DNA of 44,288 nt from Neobacillus fumarioli NBRC 102428 (GTDB taxonomy: Bacteria > Bacillota > Bacilli > Bacillales > Cytobacillaceae), in contig NZ_BCUZ01000014.1 in assembly GCF_001591485.1 (NCBI RefSeq), positions 1 to 44,288 on the forward strand, given 5' to 3'. The notes under the pieces were generated by a model. The model made no database searches and was not told the origin of the DNA. It saw only the letters and a program-made list of their open reading frames with translations. The stretch's first letter is position 1. The number at the start of each line of letters is the position of its first letter. The translations under genes and the position numbers were made by a program. Positions 33,197 through 41,834 of the stretch are shown here, piece by piece.

Positions 33197-33280
33197 TGAA
33201 ATTTTTCGATAAATAAAAATATCTCAAGAATACAAAAATGTGTTAATGTAGAAAGGAGTATTTCAAAAGGTGGATAGAGT

Positions 33281-34018
33281 ATGAAAAAGTGGAAGATTTC
33301 TCTTATGATCATTGTTTTGGTATTGGCCGGCGGGGCCGGAACCCTTTATTATCTAATGAATGGAAAAGATTACAAGACCGCTGATCCAAAAGTAGATCAT
33401 ATTGTTAAAAATCATTACAAGATTCAGCTGCCGGATTCTAGTTATACAAATGTAAGTCAGCAAAAGAGTAACCAGACTAACCAGACTAACCAGACAGAAG
33501 TACCTCACCAAAAGATTAACGGCCCTGATACTGGCAGAAAGACAGACAATGGCCAAGCCGTTAGTCAAGATGTTATAAAAGCTGGAACCTTGGGAGCTGC
33601 AAATTCCAATCATTATAGGGAAGTGGCGGAACATGGGGGAAAAACAGCTGCTGTTCAACAGGAAACAGCAGAAAGTATAATCGCGAAATACAGCCCTTCA
33701 TTTAATGACCTAGAGAGTCAGGCAAATAATAAATTGGATTCCCTATTATCCTATGCCTTGCAAGAATACAAAACAAAGAAGGCAAAGGGCGAGACGATTT
33801 CCTATTTTTATTTTTACTCGAAATATAGTAAAGCAGCTAAAACATTGGAGGCTAATACAGATGCTGCCTTTAATATGATTTATAATGCCCTTGTAAAGGA
33901 TTTGGAAAAGTCAGGTTATAGCGCAAGTTTAGCAAATCCAATAAAAGATCAATACTTGAGTCAAAAGAAACAAAGAAGCAGTGCCATTTTAGATAAGGCA
34001 ACAGCTTATTTAAAATAA
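33281..34018 (+). CDS. Secreted or membrane-anchored protein of unknown function
   Basis: A 245-residue protein I cannot assign to a family. An uncleaved-looking N-terminal helix (about 6-26, IVLVLAGGAGTLYYL) suggests a membrane anchor or signal peptide. A polar, Asn/Gln/Thr-rich middle contains a short tandem repeat (Asn-Gln-Thr three times; a 9-base unit AACCAGACT at the DNA level, 33475-33499). The C-terminal half (about 130-245) is helical and charged. A GAAAGGAG site lies 30 bases ahead of the ATG; a nearer site is weak. It lies between the exporter and a choline-binding-type protein, each apparently separately transcribed. Confidence 0.6.
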   Translation: MKKWKISLMIIVLVLAGGAGTLYYLMNGKDYKTADPKVDHIVKNHYKIQLPDSSYTNVSQQKSNQTNQTNQTEVPHQKINGPDTGRKTDNGQAVSQDVIKAGTLGAANSNHYREVAEHGGKTAAVQQETAESIIAKYSPSFNDLESQANNKLDSLLSYALQEYKTKKAKGETISYFYFYSKYSKAAKTLEANTDAAFNMIYNALVKDLEKSGYSASLANPIKDQYLSQKKQRSSAILDKATAYLK

Positions 34019-34142
34019 AATTGCTAATTTTGTGATACTACTTGTATATCTTGGCAATTTTATATAGAATGATTGTATTGTAAACTAGTAAACTAGTTTC
34101 TATTTTCAGCAAAAAAATACATAATCCAAGAGGAGGATTACG

Positions 34143-35237
34143 GTGAAAAGATTTATTGGACTGGCAAGCCTATTATTTATGTTCCTGATGACAGCGCTTC
34201 CTGCAGGCGTTTCACATGCTGCAGCAATCGTTCCGCTGTCCGGGATTACACTTAATTTAGGCAACGGGAAAACCATTAATGCGAACCAGGTTAAAGAGAA
34301 TCAATTTACGCTGGACTTAGTCGGTGATCAAAAATTTGGCAATACAAATATTCAAAGTTTGCAATTTAAATCGACTAGTTCTGCTGTTTCGATCTCTTTA
34401 CTGCCACCAACAGCTAATCCTAAAGATTTAGCTCCATTTACAAAAGATGATTTTGATCTTCAATTTGTAAATGGTACGGCTGTTTTAGATGCAGCCAAAT
34501 ATGCAAATTGGGTCAAACGGGTAACTGAAGAAGTTTACGGAACTAAATTGGCTAATTTATCTAATTTATTTGGGTCTGCCAACCCATCTTTTACAATCGG
34601 AGATTTTAAATCAGGTATGGTACCTGCGGCTGCAGCATTACCTGAATTGATGAAAAATAAAGATCCAAATTATGAACCAGTATCACCTTATGTTATAACC
34701 TTCTATTTAACGGATAATAAAGGTAACGTATCTACAGCAACTTTAACAGTGAAAACAGCTGGCTGGAAATACCAAGGAGGTAAATGGTATTACTTTGATG
34801 ATTTTGGTGATTTCCAAACAGGCTGGTTCAATGATGGCGGTAAATGGTACTTCTTTGATGACAATGGCGTAATGAAAACCGGATGGGTAAAAGACGGTGG
34901 CAAATGGTATTACCTAAATGGTAACGGAGCCATGGCAACTGGCTGGGTAAAAGTAAATGGCAAGTGGTACTATTTGGAAAACAGTGGCGCTATGAAGACC
35001 GGCTGGGTAAAAGTATCAAATAAATGGTATTACTTCGATAATAGCGGTGCTATGAAGACTGGCTGGTTCTATATGAGTGGCAAATGGTACTACCTTGATT
35101 CAGTAAACGGCGACATGAAAAGCGGTTGGGTAAAAGTATCAAATAAATGGTACTATCTATATAGCGATGGACATATGGCTGCAAACACCAAGATTGGATC
35201 CTACAAGCTTGGCAAGGACGGAGCTTGGATTAAATAA
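34143..35237 (+). CDS. Secreted protein with novel N-terminal domain and choline-binding-type repeats
   Basis: A 364-residue protein with a signal peptide (1-27, ends SHAAA). An N-terminal domain (about 28-205) resembles no family I can name; it ends in a Thr-rich strand segment (NVSTATLTVK). Then come seven GW repeats (207, 227, 247, 267, 287, 307, 328) of the form GW..x.GKWYY(F/L)....G.M.TG and a closing IGSYKLGKDGAWIK, the same ending style (YKVGQDGAWI) as the repeats of the L,D-transpeptidase fusion at 19222. The repeats should fix the protein to wall polymer outside the cell. The start is GTG at 34143 with GAGGAGG 6 bases upstream. The N-terminal domain's job is unknown. Confidence 0.78.
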   Translation: MKRFIGLASLLFMFLMTALPAGVSHAAAIVPLSGITLNLGNGKTINANQVKENQFTLDLVGDQKFGNTNIQSLQFKSTSSAVSISLLPPTANPKDLAPFTKDDFDLQFVNGTAVLDAAKYANWVKRVTEEVYGTKLANLSNLFGSANPSFTIGDFKSGMVPAAAALPELMKNKDPNYEPVSPYVITFYLTDNKGNVSTATLTVKTAGWKYQGGKWYYFDDFGDFQTGWFNDGGKWYFFDDNGVMKTGWVKDGGKWYYLNGNGAMATGWVKVNGKWYYLENSGAMKTGWVKVSNKWYYFDNSGAMKTGWFYMSGKWYYLDSVNGDMKSGWVKVSNKWYYLYSDGHMAANTKIGSYKLGKDGAWIK

Positions 35238-35238
35238 A

Positions 35239-35348
35239 AGAGAGCTTGCTCTTTTCATTCATGGCAATCAGCCTAATGAATGCAATTCATGTGGAAAAAT
35301 AGAATAATAATAAACATGGGAGAGCTTCACGTAAGTTCTCCTTTTTTG
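35239..35348 (+). terminator. Two hairpins after the choline-binding-type gene
   Basis: A short AAAAGAG/CTCTTTT stem at about 35237-35257 and a better terminator at about 35319-35348 (GGGAGAGCTT with AAGTTCTCC, then TTTTTT). Confidence 0.6.
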
Positions 35349-35524
35349 TTATTCATTCATATTTAGACAAAATAATTCGTTTCATGGAGGTTTATGTATA
35401 AAAAAGTAAATTATCTTAGATGACTGCAAGGTAAATGCTATATTATTAGAAAAATATTATTTTTCAAATTATTTTAGGATAATACGTAAATAATACTAGA
35501 CGAAATGAAAATTATTATGTACAA

Positions 35525-35539
35525 TGTTTTCAGAATATT
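35525..35539. promoter_or_regulatory. CodY-box-like site before livJ
   Basis: TGTTTTCAGAATATT differs from the CodY consensus AATTTTCwGAAAATT at three positions. It lies about 57 bases before livJ. CodY control of branched-chain amino acid uptake is established in Bacillus; the site itself is an inference. Confidence 0.45.
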
Positions 35540-35595
35540 ATTTTTTTTTGTAAAAGTTGAAACATCTAAAAATTTAGAAAGCAGGGGGAAAACGA

Positions 35596-36783
35596 ATGAG
35601 GAAGAAAAAAGTTGCAGGAGTGTTCATGTCGATGATGCTGGCTGCAGGAGTCATGGCAGGCTGCAGTTCAAGCACGAGTGGAACAGCCGAAAACAGCGGG
35701 GGCAAAGGCGGCACGATTAAAGTTGGCGCCAACTTAGAATTGTCCGGCGGTGTTGCTTCATATGGCCAATCCATTAAAGAAGGTGTTGAACTCGCAATTG
35801 ATGAAATCAACAAAAAAGGTATAGATGGCAAAAAGCTACAACTAGTAACAGTTGACAATAAATCGGATGCTTCGGAATCAACAAACGGTGCACTGAAGTT
35901 GATTACCCAAGATAAGGTTTCTGCTATTATTGGGGCAGCAACAACAACAGATACGCTGGCAGAAGCGCAAATTGCCCATGACAACAAGGTACCATTCATA
36001 ACGCCATCGGGCACGGGATCAGTCGTTACGGTCAAGGATGGCAAACTAAATGATTATGCATTCCGTACCTGCTTTATTGACCCATTCCAAGGGACGGTTG
36101 CTGCCAAGTTTGCGACAAATACTCTAAAAGTGAAAAAGGCTGCGGTTCTGATTGATAGTTCAAGTGACTATTCCAAGGGCCTTGCTGCATCCTTTAAAGA
36201 TTATTTAAAGAAAAATGGTGGACAAGTCGTATCTGAGGAAGCTTATGTGGCGAAAGATACGGATTTCCACTCTCAGTTAACGCGGATTAAAGCGACAAAT
36301 CCTGAATTTATCTATATTCCTGGCTACTACCAAGAAGTAGGTTTAATTGTCAAACAGGCTCGTGAATTAGGCTTAAATGTCCCTATGCTTGGCGGCGACG
36401 GCTGGGATTCTCCAACTCTAGTACAGCTTGCTGGGAAAGATGCATTAAACAATACATTTATTACCAACAACTATTCTTCTGGGGATACGGATCCAAAGGT
36501 ACAAGCTTTTGTCAAAGCATTTAAAGCAAAATACAATGGCAAATCTCCTGATGCGTTCAATGCTTTAGGATATGACTCCGTTTATTTCCTTGCGGATGCC
36601 ATTAAACGTGCCGGCTCAGGTGACCCGCAAAAAATTGAAAAGGCGCTTGCTGCAACCGATGGTCTTGATCTTGTAACCGGAAAGATGAAGCTTGACAAAA
36701 ACCATGACCCAATCAAATCTGCTGTTATTCTGGAATACAATAAAGGTGAACAAGTATTTAAAACAAAGGTTAATCCTGAATAG
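35596..36783 (+). CDS. livJ: Branched-chain amino acid ABC transporter, substrate-binding lipoprotein
   Basis: A 395-residue lipoprotein: lipobox MAGC at about 19-22, then a Ser/Gly-rich linker and a Peripla_BP_6 (LivJ/LIVBP) fold starting GTIKVGANLELSGGVASYGQ and including IIGAATTTDT, SSSDYSKGL and LGYDSVYFLADAI. It captures Leu/Ile/Val or related amino acids outside the membrane for LivHMGF. GGGGG precedes the ATG. It is the first gene of a five-gene operon; a stem-loop separates it from livH, which often lets the binding protein be made in excess. Confidence 0.92.
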   Translation: MRKKKVAGVFMSMMLAAGVMAGCSSSTSGTAENSGGKGGTIKVGANLELSGGVASYGQSIKEGVELAIDEINKKGIDGKKLQLVTVDNKSDASESTNGALKLITQDKVSAIIGAATTTDTLAEAQIAHDNKVPFITPSGTGSVVTVKDGKLNDYAFRTCFIDPFQGTVAAKFATNTLKVKKAAVLIDSSSDYSKGLAASFKDYLKKNGGQVVSEEAYVAKDTDFHSQLTRIKATNPEFIYIPGYYQEVGLIVKQARELGLNVPMLGGDGWDSPTLVQLAGKDALNNTFITNNYSSGDTDPKVQAFVKAFKAKYNGKSPDAFNALGYDSVYFLADAIKRAGSGDPQKIEKALAATDGLDLVTGKMKLDKNHDPIKSAVILEYNKGEQVFKTKVNPE

Positions 36784-36833
36784 GAAGACAGAAGTGTCCG
36801 TTTAACAGTCAAATTTTATAGCAGTGAATATGA

Positions 36834-36876
36834 ATAGGGAGCATGATGTGTTCCCTATTCCAATTTTCGGAAATTG
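36834..36876 (+). promoter_or_regulatory. Intercistronic hairpin and CodY-like box between livJ and livH
   Basis: GAATAGGGA and TCCCTATTC (36833-36861 region) form a 9-base stem without a T tract, so it may stabilise livJ mRNA or thin out transcription. It is followed at once by AATTTTCGGAAATTG (36862-36876), three mismatches from the CodY consensus. Confidence 0.4.
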
Positions 36877-36913
36877 GGGGTTAATTCCTATTTCATCGGA
36901 AGGAGTTTCGGAT

Positions 36914-37792
36914 ATGGAGCAGCTGATTCAGCAGATTGTTAATGGGATTTCACTTGGCAGTATTTATGCGCTAATTGCCCTAGGATACACAATGGTATAT
37001 GGAATCGTCAAATTAATTAATTTTGCCCATGGGGATGTCTTCATGGTTGGTGCTTTCATTGGTTTTTATTCTATTTCCTATTTTCACTTAGGAATTTTCC
37101 CAGCGCTAATCATCTCTATGGCGGCCTGCGCTGTCTTTGGGATGTTAATAGAGCGGATTGCCTATAAGCCTTTAAGGAATGCCACGAGGATTGCTGCTTT
37201 GATCACAGCGATTGGTGTCTCCCTTTTCATTGAATACGGAACGATTTATCTGCGCGGTGCACAGCCGCAAGCTTACCCTAATGTTGTTCCTTTGCACGAT
37301 TTGAAAATTTTCGGTGTCGTCATCAGCGGACAATCCATTATGATTTTAGCTGTGTCTATTATCCTAATGGTTTTATTACAATTCATTGTCCACCGTACGA
37401 AAATCGGAAAAGCGATGCGGGCAGTGTCTCATGATATGGATGCTGCGAAATTGATGGGAATTAACGTAAATAACACGATTTCTGCAACCTTTGCGATTGG
37501 TTCCGCACTTGCAGGGGCGGCAGGTGTCATTTTTGGGATGTATTACACAACGATTGATCCGTTAATGGGAATTATCCCCGGGCTTAAAGCGTTCGTTGCG
37601 GCCGTTTTAGGCGGTATTGGCATTATTCCAGGGGCAATGGTGGGCGGCCTGCTGCTTGGAGTCATTGAGTCGTTTGTCAGTGCGGCGGGTTTCTCACTCT
37701 GGCGGGATGGTGTCGCGTTTGTCGTGTTAATTTTGATTTTATTGCTGCGGCCTGCCGGATTGTTCGGAAAAAATGTCAAGGAAAAGGTTTAG
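36914..37792 (+). CDS. livH: Branched-chain amino acid ABC transporter permease LivH
   Basis: A 292-residue membrane protein of the LivH type, beginning MEQLIQQIVNGISLGSIYAL with about eight helices and the transporter loop KAMRAVSHDMDAAKLMGINV, which contacts the ATPase. ATG 36914 with AAGGAG 8 bases upstream is chosen over an upstream in-frame ATG at 36824, whose extra 30 residues would run through the hairpin. It pairs with LivM to form the channel. The gap to livM is 15 bases. Confidence 0.92.
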   Translation: MEQLIQQIVNGISLGSIYALIALGYTMVYGIVKLINFAHGDVFMVGAFIGFYSISYFHLGIFPALIISMAACAVFGMLIERIAYKPLRNATRIAALITAIGVSLFIEYGTIYLRGAQPQAYPNVVPLHDLKIFGVVISGQSIMILAVSIILMVLLQFIVHRTKIGKAMRAVSHDMDAAKLMGINVNNTISATFAIGSALAGAAGVIFGMYYTTIDPLMGIIPGLKAFVAAVLGGIGIIPGAMVGGLLLGVIESFVSAAGFSLWRDGVAFVVLILILLLRPAGLFGKNVKEKV

Positions 37793-37807
37793 GGGGTGGC
37801 TTAAGCG

Positions 37808-38779
37808 ATGAATGGTATGAAGCATACAAAAGGGTTTTGGCTTTCAATCGTTTTAGCCGTAGTCATTGGAATCGTCATTCAATTTCTGATAAATGGGGAG
37901 ATATTGGATTCTTTCTATACCAATACGCTGTACCTGATTGGAATTAACATCATTTTAGCTGTAAGTCTGCATTTGATTATTGGGATTACAGGACAGTTTT
38001 CGATTGGACATGCCGGGTTTTTGGCAGTTGGTGCCTATACTTCTGCCATTATCACAATGAAGTTGGGAATGCCATTTCCAGTTGCGATTATTGTTGCCGG
38101 TATAGTTGCGGCTATTGCTGGATTAATTATCGGAATCCCAACATTAAGACTTAGGGGAGACTATTTAGCTATTGCTACATTAGGTTTTGGCGAAATCATG
38201 CGGATTATCTTTTTAAATATGAATTATGTTGGCGGGGCCAGCGGTATGTCGGTTACGCACATGGTGACCTGGCCTTGGGTCATCTCTTGTGTCATTATCA
38301 CTATTGTTGTAATTACGAACTTTACTAATTCGCGTCACGGTCGGGCATGTATTGCCATTCGCGAGAATGAAATTGCTGCCGACGCAATGGGCATCAATAC
38401 GACTTTTTATAAAGTAGTAGCTTTTGTGATCGGGGCCTTCTTTGCCGGTGTAGCCGGAGCCTTGTATGCTCATAATTTTTATATCATCCAGCCGACAAAT
38501 TTTGGCTTTTTAAAATCCTTTGATATTCTGATTCTGGTCGTGCTGGGCGGTTTGGGCAGTATGTCAGGGGCAGTTATAGCGGCAATTCTATTAACCATCA
38601 TTTCTACTTATCTCTCGAATTACCCGGAAGTCCGAATGGTCATATATAGTCTTGTGTTGATTGTTATGATGTTGTTCCGCCCGCAAGGATTAATGGGAAC
38701 GAAGGAAATTACCGCATTCTTTAAAGTTGGCAAGACCGCTAAAGGAGGAGTGCAAAATGACAAGCACACCGTTGCTTAA
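37808..38779 (+). CDS. livM: Branched-chain amino acid ABC transporter permease LivM
   Basis: A 323-residue membrane protein with about nine to ten helices, the family stretch GQFSIGHAGFLAVGAYTSAI and the coupling loop RHGRACIAIRENEIAADAMGI. It is the second permease subunit of the LivHMGF importer. GGGGGTGG precedes the ATG. Its end overlaps the livG start by 23 bases, with the livG ribosome site inside it. Confidence 0.92.
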   Translation: MNGMKHTKGFWLSIVLAVVIGIVIQFLINGEILDSFYTNTLYLIGINIILAVSLHLIIGITGQFSIGHAGFLAVGAYTSAIITMKLGMPFPVAIIVAGIVAAIAGLIIGIPTLRLRGDYLAIATLGFGEIMRIIFLNMNYVGGASGMSVTHMVTWPWVISCVIITIVVITNFTNSRHGRACIAIRENEIAADAMGINTTFYKVVAFVIGAFFAGVAGALYAHNFYIIQPTNFGFLKSFDILILVVLGGLGSMSGAVIAAILLTIISTYLSNYPEVRMVIYSLVLIVMMLFRPQGLMGTKEITAFFKVGKTAKGGVQNDKHTVA

Positions 38780-39533
38780 AGTAGAGAAAGCAGGAATCCG
38801 CTTTGGCGGGCTAAAGGCCGTATCTGATGTCAACTTGGAATTAAATAAAGGCGAACTTGTCGGTTTAATCGGTCCGAACGGTGCCGGAAAAACGACGTTT
38901 TTTAACCTGTTAACCGGGGTTTATGTCCCTACGGAAGGAAGTATCTCCTTAGAAGGAGAAAAGCTAAACGGACAGGCTCCATATAAAATTACGAAAAAGG
39001 GAATCAGCCGTACCTTTCAGAATATTCGTTTGTTTGGCGAATTATCGGTGTTAGATAATGTAAAGGTTGCTTATCATTCTCTTTCCAAGCATTCAATTTT
39101 AAGTTCGATCTTCCGCCTCCCTTCCCATTTTTCTGGAGAAAGGGAAATGCATGAAAAAGCAATTGAGTTTTTAAAGATATTTAAGCTGGAAACGGTGATG
39201 AATGAGAAGGCCAAGAATCTGCCTTACGGACAGCAGCGCCGTTTGGAAATTGCCCGGGCACTTGCCGCGGGTCCTAAATTATTGCTGCTGGATGAACCAG
39301 CCGCGGGAATGAACCCGCAAGAAACTGCGGAACTGATGGAGTTAATTGCTTTGATCAGGGAACGATTCCAGTTGACCATCCTTTTAATTGAACATGATAT
39401 GTCGCTTGTGATGGGCATTTGCGAGCGAATTTATGTGCTTGACCATGGTCAATTGATTGCCGAAGGTACTCCGGAGGAGATCCGAAATAATCCAAAAGTC
39501 ATCGAAGCGTACTTAGGCGAGGAGGTCTCGTAA
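38757..39533 (+). CDS. livG: Branched-chain amino acid ABC transporter ATPase LivG
   Basis: A 258-residue ATPase: Walker A GPNGAGKTT, Q-loop FQNIRLF, signature NLPYGQQRRLEIARAL, Walker B LLLLDEPAAGMN and switch His in IEHDM. The LivG-type insertion between Walker A and signature is present (HSLSKHSILSSIFRLP). ATG 38757 with AAGGAGGAG is chosen; an upstream GTG/ATG extension overlaps livM further and lacks a site. It acts as a heterodimer with LivF on LivHM. Confidence 0.93.
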   Translation: MTSTPLLKVEKAGIRFGGLKAVSDVNLELNKGELVGLIGPNGAGKTTFFNLLTGVYVPTEGSISLEGEKLNGQAPYKITKKGISRTFQNIRLFGELSVLDNVKVAYHSLSKHSILSSIFRLPSHFSGEREMHEKAIEFLKIFKLETVMNEKAKNLPYGQQRRLEIARALAAGPKLLLLDEPAAGMNPQETAELMELIALIRERFQLTILLIEHDMSLVMGICERIYVLDHGQLIAEGTPEEIRNNPKVIEAYLGEEVS

Positions 39534-39534
39534 C

Positions 39535-40242
39535 ATGCTGAAAATAAATGATATCAATGTATACTATGGCAATATCCATGCGCTGAAGGGCGTTTCTCTC
39601 GACATTAATCAAGGAGAAATTGTTACGCTGATTGGGGCCAACGGTGCGGGAAAAAGTACGCTGTTAAAAACCATTTCCGGGTTGTTGAAGCCGAAAACCG
39701 GCGAGATTATATTTGAAAATGTAAATGTAGCCGGCAAATTGCCGCAATTAATTGTAAAACGGGGAATTTCCCAGGTTCCGGAAGGACGCCGCGTGTTTGC
39801 TAACATGACTGTTGAAGAAAACTTAGAGCTAGGGGCTTATTTGCGTAAGGATAAAAAAGAGATCCGCGAAGACTTTGACAAAGTGTATCAGCTTTTTCCG
39901 CGACTTGAAGAACGCCGCAAGCAGCTGTCAGGCACGCTTTCAGGCGGTGAGCAGCAGATGTTGGCCATGGGACGGGCGCTGATGGCACGGCCGCGGCTGC
40001 TGCTCTTGGATGAACCTTCCATGGGACTTGCACCGTTGTTAGTGAAAACCATCTTTCGGATTATTGAGGAAATCAATAAAACGGGAACCACGATTCTGCT
40101 TGTTGAACAAAATGCCCATATGGCGTTGTCGATTGCTGACCGTGCCTATGTCATTGAAACAGGGAAAATCGTGGCGGATGGCAGCGCTGCTGAACTAAGT
40201 AATAGTGATCAGATTCGAAAGGCCTATCTCGGCGGACATTGA
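39535..40242 (+). CDS. livF: Branched-chain amino acid ABC transporter ATPase LivF
   Basis: A 235-residue ATPase: MLKINDINVYYGNIHALKGV start, Walker A GANGAGKST, Q-loop segment SQVPEGRRVF (LivF mark), signature LSGGEQQMLAMGRAL, Walker B LLLLDEPSMGLAP and switch His region VEQNAHMAL. GAGGAGGT in the end of livG supplies the ribosome site; the ATG is one base past the livG stop. It is the last gene of the operon, with a terminator at 40245-40275. Confidence 0.93.
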   Translation: MLKINDINVYYGNIHALKGVSLDINQGEIVTLIGANGAGKSTLLKTISGLLKPKTGEIIFENVNVAGKLPQLIVKRGISQVPEGRRVFANMTVEENLELGAYLRKDKKEIREDFDKVYQLFPRLEERRKQLSGTLSGGEQQMLAMGRALMARPRLLLLDEPSMGLAPLLVKTIFRIIEEINKTGTTILLVEQNAHMALSIADRAYVIETGKIVADGSAAELSNSDQIRKAYLGGH

Positions 40243-40244
40243 AC

Positions 40245-40275
40245 AGGGGGAGCCGGTAATCCGGCCCCTTTTTCT
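40245..40275 (+). terminator. Rho-independent terminator after livF
   Basis: GGGG.AGCCGG pairs with CCGGCCCC around TAAT, followed by TTTTTC. Confidence 0.82.
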
Positions 40276-40295
40276 ATTAAAAAATGAATCGGTTC

Positions 40296-40506
40296 GATGA
40301 AGCCCAAAACCGAAGTAGGGAAGGAGGGAAATGGTCTTCATCAGGTAGATGAAGGCCAAAACGGAAGTTGAGTACCGGGTAAAGTGGTTTTCATTAGGTA
40401 GATGAAGCCCAAAATGGTAGGTAAGAAGCGAGGAAAAAGGTCTTCATTAGGGAGATGAAGTCCAAAACGGTAGTTAAGCCCCAAGAAACAAGGTCTTCAT
40501 CTATTT
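40296..40506. repeat. Four-unit tandem repeat with internal dyads (unit about 53 bases)
   Basis: Units begin GATGAAG at 40296, 40348, 40401 and 40454 (spacing 52, 53, 53). Each starts GATGAAGnCCAAAA and ends GGTCTTCAT(T/C)AGG-like, so the start and end of each unit can pair (GATGAAG/CTTCATC), and neighbouring units also form a TTCAT..GATGAA dyad at their joint. The interior of about 20 bases is variable. It lies between the livF terminator and the leader of the next gene. Confidence 0.85.
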
Positions 40507-40692
40507 TTACTTCATTGTAGTCATCCCCCTAGTTGTACAAAAATTCCCCAAAATATTTTTGCTTAAAGAAAATCCATAGGCACTCACCTATAATAGGCAA
40601 ATGCATAGGATATTGTGAATCAATCTTAGTGATCGTCAAACAGTATTTACCAAAGGCATATTTTAGAACCCGCTTATAAGGAGTGTTCACAA

Positions 40693-41799
40693 ATGGCAGG
40701 GAAAGTTAAAAATTATTTTGCCGGTGGCAATACCGCTAGAGGATTCCACAATTTGTATGATTCCAATCTGCAGGGATTAGACCGGTTATTTATTTTAAAA
40801 GGCGGACCTGGAACCGGGAAATCGTCATTAATGAAAAAAATCGGCCAGGAATGGAATGCAAAAGGTTATGATATTGAATTTTTACATTGCTCTTCCGACA
40901 ATGATTCGATTGATGGCGTCATCATTCCGGCGCTAAAGGTGGGAATTGTCGACGGAACGGCACCTCATATAATTGAACCGAAGGCCCCTGGGGCAGTAGA
41001 AGAGTATATCAATCTTGGTGAAGCTTGGGATGCCCAAAAATTGCGAGCTCATAAACAGACCATCCAATTATTGATCTATCAGATCAGCAAAAGTTTTGAC
41101 AAAGCTTATGCTACCTTCAAGGAAGCATTGGACTCTCATGATGATTGGGAAAAAATTTATATTAACAGCATGGATTTTGAAAAAGCTGATCAGTTAACAA
41201 ATAAACTAATTGAGTCGTTTTTTGGAAAAATGAAGTTGAATAAGGAGCCGGATGTCCGCCGCCGGTTTTTAGGGGCGGCAACTCCAAAAGGTGCTGTGGA
41301 CTTTATCCCAAATTTGACAGAAGAAATCCAAAAGCGCTATTTCATTAAAGGACGGCCTGGTTCCGGGAAGTCAACAATGCTGAAAAAATTGGCCGCTGGG
41401 GCCGAGGAGCGCGGCGTAGATGTGGAAATTTATCATTGCGGCTTTGACCCGAACAGCCTCGATATGGTGATATTCCGTGAACTGGGGATTGCGATTTTTG
41501 ACAGCACAGAGCCGCACGAATATTTCCCAAGCCGTGACGGTGATGAAATTATAGATATGTATGAGATTTTGATTGAGCCAGGAACGGATGAGTTGTATGA
41601 AGAAATGATTAGCCAAATCCAGGCGGAATATAAAGCCAAAATGGCCGAAGCAACAAGCTGGCTCGCTCGGGCGAAGCAGCTGCATGATGAGCTGGAGACA
41701 ATCTATATTTCCGCGATGAATTTTTCCGTGGTGGAAATGTTCCAAAAGAAAATCGTTGATGAAATCAACGCACTGGCTGAGGGAGTGGTCCTTGGCTAG
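40693..41799 (+). CDS. Tandem P-loop ATPase of unknown function (PRK06851-type)
   Basis: A 368-residue protein made of two similar halves. Each has a Walker A: GGPGTGKSS (about 37-45) and GRPGSGKST (about 223-231), followed by matching DIEFLHCSSDNDSIDGVI / DVEIYHCGFDPNSLDMVI stretches and later DW.KIYI..MDF / ELETIYISAMNF helices. It looks like an ancient duplication within one chain, with both nucleotide sites intact. I know of this type only as uncharacterised Bacillaceae ATPases. AAGGAG precedes the ATG at 40693. It is monocistronic, with a hairpin terminator at 41806. No substrate can be proposed. Confidence 0.75.
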   Translation: MAGKVKNYFAGGNTARGFHNLYDSNLQGLDRLFILKGGPGTGKSSLMKKIGQEWNAKGYDIEFLHCSSDNDSIDGVIIPALKVGIVDGTAPHIIEPKAPGAVEEYINLGEAWDAQKLRAHKQTIQLLIYQISKSFDKAYATFKEALDSHDDWEKIYINSMDFEKADQLTNKLIESFFGKMKLNKEPDVRRRFLGAATPKGAVDFIPNLTEEIQKRYFIKGRPGSGKSTMLKKLAAGAEERGVDVEIYHCGFDPNSLDMVIFRELGIAIFDSTEPHEYFPSRDGDEIIDMYEILIEPGTDELYEEMISQIQAEYKAKMAEATSWLARAKQLHDELETIYISAMNFSVVEMFQKKIVDEINALAEGVVLG

Positions 41800-41805
41800 G
41801 AATAA

Positions 41806-41834
41806 GGTGCCGGAATGTCCCGGCACCCGTTTTA
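41806..41834. terminator. Terminator between the P-loop ATPase and the spore protein gene
   Basis: GGTGCCGG (41806-41813) pairs with CCGGCACC (41820-41827), followed by GTTTTATT. Confidence 0.78.

Noticed and set aside
40296-40506. CRISPR-like array
   Set aside because: Only four units, interiors of about 20 bases that are partly similar to each other, repeats not identical, and no cas genes.
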